From NCBI GenBank assembly GCA_051650265.1, contig JBOFIR010000260.1:1-10794 (forward strand): 10,794 bases of DNA, given 5' to 3'. The notes beneath the pieces are model-generated. The model had not been told where the DNA came from. It saw only the letters and a list, made by a program, of their open reading frames with translations, and searched no databases. Below, piece after piece: positions 6,366-10,794 of the stretch (its first letter is position 1; every line of letters starts with the position of its first letter). Source of the stretch: JBOFEH01 sp051650265 (GTDB lineage Bacteria > Bacillota > Clostridia > Lachnospirales > Cellulosilyticaceae). Position numbers and translations under genes: made by a program.

Positions 6366-7042
6366 GGCATGATATACCCTAGACCACGTCTGGTCTCGAT
6401 GGTCCCTTGCATCCCTACACTTTCAAGCTTCTTACGCAGTCTCGTGACATTGACCGAAAGCGTACTATCATCTACAAAGTAATCAGCCTTCCACAAATAG
6501 GACATCAACGCATCCCTAGAGACAATCTCCCCCTGATGTGTGATGAGATAAGAAAGAATCTTGACTTCATTTTTTGTAAGTTCTAATTGATTACCTTGGT
6601 GTATAATCGACGCATTGGATAGGTTAAGTTCTAGGTCTCCATAGGTTAATAAACTACTTGAAGCTCCCTGTTGGCTCCCATAAGTACGCTTCAAAATAGA
6701 GGCAATATGCGCCAAGAGAATCTGTGTATTGTACGGCTTAGTAATAAAATCATCTGCACCAAGATGCATGCTCATCAGTTCGTCCACATCACTATCACGA
6801 CTGGTCACAATGATAATTGGGATCTCTGATGTCTGACGCACTTCTCGGCAAATGGTATACCCATCAAACACGGGCAGGTTGATATCAAGTAAGATCAGGT
6901 CACCCTTTTCTTCTTCTATACGTGCCAAAATATTTTCAAAGTCCGTAAACCCTACCACATCATACCCATATTTGTTTAGAAAATGCTTCAGTTCTTCTCT
7001 AATCACTTGGTCATCTTCAATGATAATAATCTTTTTCTTCAA
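6362..7042 (-). CDS. bceR: BceR-type OmpR-family response regulator
   Basis: A 226-residue cytosolic transcription factor. The receiver domain (1-120) has the acidic pocket E9-D10-D11, the phospho-acceptor D53 in LILLDINLP, T80 in IIIVTSRD and K102 in FITKPY. The C-terminal winged helix (about 130-226) ends with TRLRKKLES and ETRRGLGYIMP, the OmpR/PhoB signature. The start codon is TTG at 7042, with GGGAGG 8 bases upstream and no nearby ATG, which suggests modest translation. It overlaps the kinase gene by 4 bases. By family knowledge it should bind the palindrome upstream of the ATPase gene (9980-9993) and activate the transporter when cell-wall-active peptides are present. OmpR-family membership is certain; the Bce subgroup rests on the neighbours. 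Confidence 0.93.
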   Translation of the reverse strand: MKKKIIIIEDDQVIREELKHFLNKYGYDVVGFTDFENILARIEEEKGDLILLDINLPVFDGYTICREVRQTSEIPIIIVTSRDSDVDELMSMHLGADDFITKPYNTQILLAHIASILKRTYGSQQGASSSLLTYGDLELNLSNASIIHQGNQLELTKNEVKILSYLITHQGEIVSRDALMSYLWKADYFVDDSTLSVNVTRLRKKLESVGMQGTIETRRGLGYIMP

Positions 7043-7082
7043 TAGCTTTTCCTCCCTTACACCCTTTTGTCCAAACCATGAA

Positions 7083-7119
7083 AAGATAGTAGACCTTATA
7101 TCACAGTATCTACTATCTT
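7083..7119 (-). terminator. Hairpin terminator between the permease and regulator genes
   Basis: A perfect 11-bp inverted repeat, AAGATAGTAGA (7083-7093) with TCTACTATCTT (7109-7119), around a 15-base loop. Read leftward it follows the permease stop (7130) by 10 bases and ends in TTTTC. The short T-tract suggests partial termination, letting some transcription reach the regulator and kinase. The loop holds TGTGATATAAG on the minus strand, which could serve as a -10 for a separate regulator promoter. Confidence 0.65.
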
Positions 7120-7129
7120 CATGCTTTTA

Positions 7130-9130
7130 TTATTTAATTTTGCTAGATACGATATTCTTGTAAGTTATATAAGTCGTGTAGAAATACCCACTATAGACAA
7201 GTAAGAACACGATCACTGTGACGCCCACTGCCATCCCCATATTCGGTGCATTAAACTGAGATATAAAGTCATTTGCTACCCAAATTCCCACCACCGAATG
7301 CACCAATGCCAACGTAATTGGGATACTAAAGTAAATAAGTGTTTGTACCAAAATCGTCTTGTTGATGCTCGCCTTACTTGCACCAATCTTTTTAAGTGCA
7401 GTATAGCGTTCAATGCTCTCACTGGCCTCAGACAATTGTTGAAGTGCAAGCACTGCCATACTACTAATCAAGAAGATCAGACCGAGATAAATACCAATAA
7501 ATAATATCGTAATCGTTGTCGTTCTATTTTCCATGTAGATTTCTTCTCTTGTATAGCCAGAGAGATAACCTACCTTTTCATAATCTACCATACCTAAGCG
7601 ATAGTCTGTAAATACCTTTTCAAACTTTTCCTTTGATTGCACAGGATTTTCCTTATTAAAGTTAACATTAAGGATAGATATTTCCGTCTGAGCAGCCTCA
7701 CAAAAGGCATCATTGATAATAATCGTAAAGAAATTATCCTTTGCAAAACGAGTATATAAGTTTCTCTCTACCACTTCATTGCTCTTGAGCTTATAAGTTT
7801 GCCCCTCTATGTTGAGCTCATCTGTATTTTTTACCAAAGCTTGTACATCTGGCAAGAACTGGGCTACATTTGAGGCGATTAGGATCTCATCTTCCTCTAG
7901 GACAATCGGCACTTCACCATCTAGTGCGATCAGTTTGTTATAATCAGATATTTTGATAAACTGTACTTTCATCTTCAAGTTGCTTGCCAACTCACTTTGA
8001 GGCATGACATCTGACACTTTCACTTCACTTCGATAAATATCAAAGAATACGTGCGCCTCTTGCGGCTCAAAACTTAAGCCATAGCGATCCAAGGATTCGG
8101 CTATACTTTTGACCGGATCTCTCTCATTTATATAAATTATCGCACTTGCATCATAAGGCGTTGCCTCTTCAAGCCCCGACTCTAATGCTTGTTTGAAGCC
8201 CAGTCCTGTAGATAAGATGGTGATCGTGAAAAACAACATAAGACAAATGACCGTCATGGATACAAAATGCGTATTCACCTTGCTACTCATCTGTTTAATC
8301 ACAAATAAATTGAGACCTTTGAAATACACCCTCTTACTTCTTTTGAGAAGCGATAAGACAATTCCTGCCAAACTAAAGAAGAAAAGACCTGTTCCAATGA
8401 CACCGAGTCCCATGGCTCCAATAAGTTTGATATCCCCTAGATCAAGCCCTACCTCAAATACCCACTGATAAGCCACACCTATACAACACACACATAGTCC
8501 AAATGCGATCCCATACACTGCTGTACTTTTGAACTTGATGTCTTGTACCTTTTTCCCTGCAGTCAACAAATCGATAATCTTATATTGGGACATCACATAG
8601 GCATTAAAAAGCATCACTGTCACGAACATGATCCCAAAATAGATCACTGTCTTTTGTATGGCACTCACTGAAATCATAAAAGTATAATCACTCACTGGAA
8701 TCTCAAAGATCTGTGAGACTAGTACAGATAACCCTTGGGACACCACAAGTCCCAATGCCAACCCACTTGCAAGAGAGCTCAGCCCTACAAGAAGTGTCTC
8801 CATACTCAGTATGCTTGAGATCTTACTTTTACTCATACCCAATATCATATACGTCCCAAACTCTTTGTTCCTTCGCTTGATCAGGAAATGATTGGCATAG
8901 ATAATCAAACTTCCTAAGATCACTGAGACAAATACAGAGACATATCCCATCAAATCTACCAGCACCGTCGCATAGTTTTTACCAGATGCTTCCATTTCAA
9001 CAAATGCCTTTTGAGACTCAACGGAATTGAACGTATAGAAGATACAAATTGCCAAAGTGAGCGTCAAAAAGTAAATCATATAATCCTTATAGCTTTTTTT
9101 CACATTTCTAAAGGCTAACTTAAAGTACAT
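7130..9130 (-). CDS. bceB: BceB-type FtsX-family permease
   Basis: A 666-residue membrane subunit of a peptide-resistance ABC transporter, close to the usual 640-670 residues. Ten transmembrane helices are expected in a 1+3+2+1 and 3 pattern: one at about 17-35, three in 65-185, two in 205-263, one near 290-312, then three in 540-660. Between helices 7 and 8 lies a large extracellular domain (about 312-537), the hallmark of BceB proteins and the peptide-sensing part. FtsX-like regions include IKRRNKEFGTYMILGMS near the front and YTALKKIGASKASINK near the end. I start at ATG 9130 (MYFKLAFRNVKKS), with GGAGGGG 9 bases upstream; upstream ATGs at 9139 and 9148 lie in or before that site. It overlaps the ATPase gene by 11 bases. 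Together they should remove peptides such as bacitracin or lantibiotics from lipid cell-wall intermediates. Confidence 0.92.
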   Translation of the reverse strand: MYFKLAFRNVKKSYKDYMIYFLTLTLAICIFYTFNSVESQKAFVEMEASGKNYATVLVDLMGYVSVFVSVILGSLIIYANHFLIKRRNKEFGTYMILGMSKSKISSILSMETLLVGLSSLASGLALGLVVSQGLSVLVSQIFEIPVSDYTFMISVSAIQKTVIYFGIMFVTVMLFNAYVMSQYKIIDLLTAGKKVQDIKFKSTAVYGIAFGLCVCCIGVAYQWVFEVGLDLGDIKLIGAMGLGVIGTGLFFFSLAGIVLSLLKRSKRVYFKGLNLFVIKQMSSKVNTHFVSMTVICLMLFFTITILSTGLGFKQALESGLEEATPYDASAIIYINERDPVKSIAESLDRYGLSFEPQEAHVFFDIYRSEVKVSDVMPQSELASNLKMKVQFIKISDYNKLIALDGEVPIVLEEDEILIASNVAQFLPDVQALVKNTDELNIEGQTYKLKSNEVVERNLYTRFAKDNFFTIIINDAFCEAAQTEISILNVNFNKENPVQSKEKFEKVFTDYRLGMVDYEKVGYLSGYTREEIYMENRTTTITILFIGIYLGLIFLISSMAVLALQQLSEASESIERYTALKKIGASKASINKTILVQTLIYFSIPITLALVHSVVGIWVANDFISQFNAPNMGMAVGVTVIVFLLVYSGYFYTTYITYKNIVSSKIK

Positions 9131-9887
9131 GTTGATCATCCCCTCCAATCAAGCGCATCACTTCCATGATCCGATTGAAGAACGCTTTACGCGAATCATT
9201 GCCCCTGATCAGCTCCGTAAAGAGTTTACCATCTTTGATCACCAAGATACGATGGGTATAACTGGCCGTGAAGGCATCGTGTGTGACCATCAGGATCGTC
9301 GCTGCACGCTCCTTGTTGAGACTCTCAAACTTTTCAAGAAGCAGTCTCGCTGACTTGGAATCAAGTGCCCCTGTCGGCTCATCTGCTAAGACCAATGACG
9401 GCTCTGTTACGATTGCCCGAGCTGATGCCACGCGCTGCTTTTGTCCACCAGACATCTGATAAGGATATTTACCAAGTACATCTTCAATCTCTAGATATCG
9501 TGCGACTTCCTTTACTTTAGCATCTACCTTCCCTACCTTTTCGCCTCTAATCGTCAGTGCCAATGCAATATTCTCATATGCTGTGAGGGTGTCTAGTAGG
9601 TTGAAATCCTGAAAGATAAAGCCTAGCTCCTTCTGCCTAAAGTGATCCATATCTTTTGCTTTAAGGCGTGTGATATCGCGCTCATTAATCATAATCTTGC
9701 CCGTCGTCACCGTATCAATGGTCGCAATACAGTTGAGTAATGTCGTCTTACCACTCCCTGAAGGTCCCATGATCCCTACGAATTCACCTTCCTCTACCCC
9801 AAATCCTATGCCATCTATCGCTTTCGTCACATTGTCTTTGTTCCCATAGTACTTCTCTATCTTTTCCATCTTCAATACTGTTTTCAT
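9120..9887 (-). CDS. bceA: BceA-type ABC transporter ATPase
   Basis: A 255-residue ATPase of the MacB/LolD-like class that powers the adjacent permease. Seen, in order: Walker A GPSGSGKTT (41-49), Q-loop FIFQDFNLLD, signature MSGGQKQRVASARA (a variant of LSGGQQQR), Walker B LVLADEPTGALD, and the H-loop MVTHD. The region after the H-loop (TASYTHRILVIKDGKLFTEL, then an extra helix near the end) fits BceA proteins, which have a C-terminal extension. Start choice is between GTG 9890 and ATG 9887. AAGGGGG lies 8 bases before the ATG and 5 before the GTG, and I prefer the ATG. It is the first gene of the leftward module and overlaps the permease start, so production is coupled. It is probably induced through the palindrome at 9980-9993. 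Confidence 0.94.
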   Translation of the reverse strand: MKTVLKMEKIEKYYGNKDNVTKAIDGIGFGVEEGEFVGIMGPSGSGKTTLLNCIATIDTVTTGKIMINERDITRLKAKDMDHFRQKELGFIFQDFNLLDTLTAYENIALALTIRGEKVGKVDAKVKEVARYLEIEDVLGKYPYQMSGGQKQRVASARAIVTEPSLVLADEPTGALDSKSARLLLEKFESLNKERAATILMVTHDAFTASYTHRILVIKDGKLFTELIRGNDSRKAFFNRIMEVMRLIGGDDQHVL

Positions 9888-9931
9888 CACTGTTACCCCC
9901 TTATATACATTGTTTTCTCATATGTTATTAG

Positions 9932-9940
9932 AGTATCACA
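9932..9940 (-). promoter_or_regulatory. Candidate extended -10 of the transporter operon
   Basis: On the minus strand, TGT followed by GATACT (four of six to TATAAT), with a predicted start near 9925, 38 bases before the ATG. No clear -35 is present. A near-absent -35 is expected for a promoter driven by an activator bound upstream, here at 9980-9993, centred about 61 bases from this start. Confidence 0.35.
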
Positions 9941-9979
9941 TCTTCAGAAATCTATTTATTGATTTGCTTTGCAGTAACA

Positions 9980-9993
9980 TGACATTTTTGTCA
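9980..9993. promoter_or_regulatory. BceR-type operator palindrome
   Basis: A perfect inverted repeat TGACA-TTTT-TGTCA, preceded directly by a further half-site TAACA (9975-9979). The published consensus for BceR-like regulators, as I recall it, is TNACA-N4-TGTAA; this site matches the half-site pattern and the 4-bp spacer. It lies 93 bases upstream of the ATPase start in the intergenic region where such an operator should be. A TTGACA on the minus strand overlaps it but has no fitting -10, so it is probably not a -35. Confidence 0.6.
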
Positions 9994-10006
9994 ATTTATC
10001 TGATAC

Positions 10007-10041
10007 AAAAAAGCGCCTCACCCAATAAGGTAAGCCGCTTT
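10007..10041 (-). terminator. Intrinsic terminator of the DUF4367 gene
   Basis: On the minus strand, AAAGCG (complement of 10036-10041) pairs with CGCTTT (complement of 10010-10015). Inside, CTTACC pairs with GGTGAG (one G-T pair), with a single G/G mismatch between stems and a 6-base loop. Six U residues follow (complement of 10007-10012). It begins 10 bases past the stop codon at 10052. Confidence 0.88.
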
Positions 10042-10051
10042 GTTAGACCAT

Positions 10052-10794
10052 TTATTTCATAGACTCTATTATTTTTGAAACTTCCTTCATATCCATAGCA
10101 GGTATTTGATCTGCACTGCCCTCTGCGAGATTCCAATAGAATTGATAGCTTATGGCATCTGATTCCCAAAATGCACAGTTCGTAGATAAAGTAACAGCCT
10201 TTCCGCCGATTGTTGTTTCAGTGACTTCATCCATTGTTACCACACCACTCGTCGCTTCTTTTGTCGCTGAAGCTAATAGCACAATACTTTCTCCTGCTTT
10301 ATTCTCATAAACGACATGAACACCTGCTCCCTCATATGAAGTGGTTGCTTCCTTAAAGTCATACCCCTGTGGTAAATAGCTTGGCAGTTTAATCCCGCTA
10401 TGCGCTACTTGCTTCACTTCTTCTAATGTCAGCACTTTATCCTGCATCTCTTCAGCCTCAACGATAAATGCATACTCCCCATTTGGCAAATCTTTGACCA
10501 TCATACTCGTGATCAGTGCACCCTCTGCTGTATAGTATTCTTGATGTTCCCCATACACCGCATCGTTACCCTCTTGGTCAAATAGTTTGCCTCTGAAGCC
10601 TTCTTGCATGCATTCAAGTGATAACGATTCAGGCTCTGTCTGATCAGCTTGCTCATCAGTTTGACCCTGCTGTGTAATCTCAGTATGTCCTACTTGGAAC
10701 CGTGCAAGGATTGAAGATAAAATCTCATCCCCATAAGTAATAGATGCCCCGAAGATAAGTGTTGCGATTGTTAAAGTTGCTACCTTTGCAGGTT
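10052..10794 (-). CDS. Membrane protein with DUF4367-like domain, N-terminus beyond the window
   Basis: 246 residues are visible and the frame stays open to the right edge. An internal Met at 10609 is not the start, because the frame continues upstream through a membrane helix. The visible part begins PAKVATLTIATLIFGASITYG (helix about residues 3-20). A linker rich in Gln, Glu, Asp and Thr follows (about 38-58), then an extracytoplasmic region of about 185 residues. The C-terminal half has the DUF4367 pattern: VKQVAHSGIKLPSYLPQGYDF, then a YEN-G-ESIVLLAS strand pair, a GGKAVTLS segment, and a final 'YQFYWNLAEG' strand followed by an I-P-A-M-D...SKIIESMK helix. Such domains often form the outer half of clostridial anti-sigma-like proteins with a cytosolic N-terminal domain, usually next to a sigma factor gene. 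That N-terminal part and neighbour lie outside the window, so the role is inferred. Confidence 0.75.
   Translation of the reverse strand, partial: PAKVATLTIATLIFGASITYGDEILSSILARFQVGHTEITQQGQTDEQADQTEPESLSLECMQEGFRGKLFDQEGNDAVYGEHQEYYTAEGALITSMMVKDLPNGEYAFIVEAEEMQDKVLTLEEVKQVAHSGIKLPSYLPQGYDFKEATTSYEGAGVHVVYENKAGESIVLLASATKEATSGVVTMDEVTETTIGGKAVTLSTNCAFWESDAISYQFYWNLAEGSADQIPAMDMKEVSKIIESMK

Noticed and set aside
7057..7072. TTACA-N6-TGTCC as a second BceR-type site in front of the regulator gene
   Set aside because: The spacer is 6 bp instead of 4, the second half-site lacks the final A, and it abuts the regulator's ribosome binding site. It is most likely chance.
6852..7163. 103-codon plus-strand open frame over the regulator's N-terminal region
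   Set aside because: It is antisense to conserved receiver-domain codons and crosses the terminator hairpin at 7083-7119. It shows no recognisable protein features.
9131..9148. Upstream ATGs (9148 and 9139) as the permease start
   Set aside because: The GGAGGGG ribosome binding site lies between or on these codons, and BceB-like proteins typically begin close to the F-x-L-A-x-R-N motif, which fits the ATG at 9130.
9989..9994. TTGACA on the minus strand as a -35 for the transporter operon
   Set aside because: At 16-18 bp downstream there is no -10-like hexamer (the sequence reads CAAAGC). It is better explained as part of the TGACA-N4-TGTCA palindrome.
1..10794. CRISPR arrays, insertion sequences, tRNA or rRNA genes, riboswitch-like leaders
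   Set aside because: No spaced identical repeats, transposase motifs, terminal inverted repeats with target duplications, CCA-ended cloverleafs or long structured leaders were seen on either strand. All untranslated gaps are under 250 bases.

Overview
The window looks like chromosomal DNA of a low-GC, Gram-positive anaerobe of the class Clostridia. The grounds are AT-rich intergenic regions, strong purine-rich ribosome binding sites (AAGGAGG, AGGGGG), extended -10 promoters, and protein families common in that class: DUF4358 lipoprotein, DUF4367 protein, LamG-metallophosphoesterase, BceAB-RS module and a clostridial-type Fe-alcohol dehydrogenase. I cannot name a genus with confidence. No rRNA, tRNA, transposon, phage gene or CRISPR array was seen.

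Left part (1-2717): the start of a leftward gene runs off the left edge. Next is a leftward DUF4358 lipoprotein gene with its own terminator. Two rightward single-gene units follow, a 149-aa two-helix membrane protein of unknown family and an iron-containing alcohol dehydrogenase. Each has a recognisable extended -10 promoter and a strong intrinsic terminator.

Middle (2720-5370): two divergent genes for exported proteins share a 235-bp intergenic region. Leftward is a 157-aa helical exported or anchored protein of unknown function. Rightward is a 631-aa secreted LamG plus calcineurin-like metallophosphoesterase. Upstream of the phosphoesterase are five TTAACA-like hexamers at an exact 11-bp period. 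This is the architecture of a Bacillus-type PhoP box and suggests induction by phosphate starvation.

Right part (5355-9890): a complete Bce-type antimicrobial-peptide sensing and resistance module is read leftward in the order ATPase, permease, response regulator, histidine kinase. The kinase has almost no extracellular sensor domain, while the permease has a ~225-residue extracellular domain. By family knowledge the transporter therefore senses the peptide and signals through the kinase and regulator. A TGACA-N4-TGTCA palindrome upstream of the ATPase gene fits the known BceR-type operator and closes the loop. A hairpin terminator separates the transporter pair from the regulator pair, which would set different levels for the two.

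Right edge (10052-10794): a leftward, N-terminally incomplete membrane protein with a DUF4367-like C-terminal domain, resembling the extracytoplasmic half of a clostridial anti-sigma-type protein, ends in a strong terminator.

Most of the genes are ordinary. The points of real interest are the two predicted operators, the internal terminator of the Bce module, and the unassigned exported and membrane proteins.
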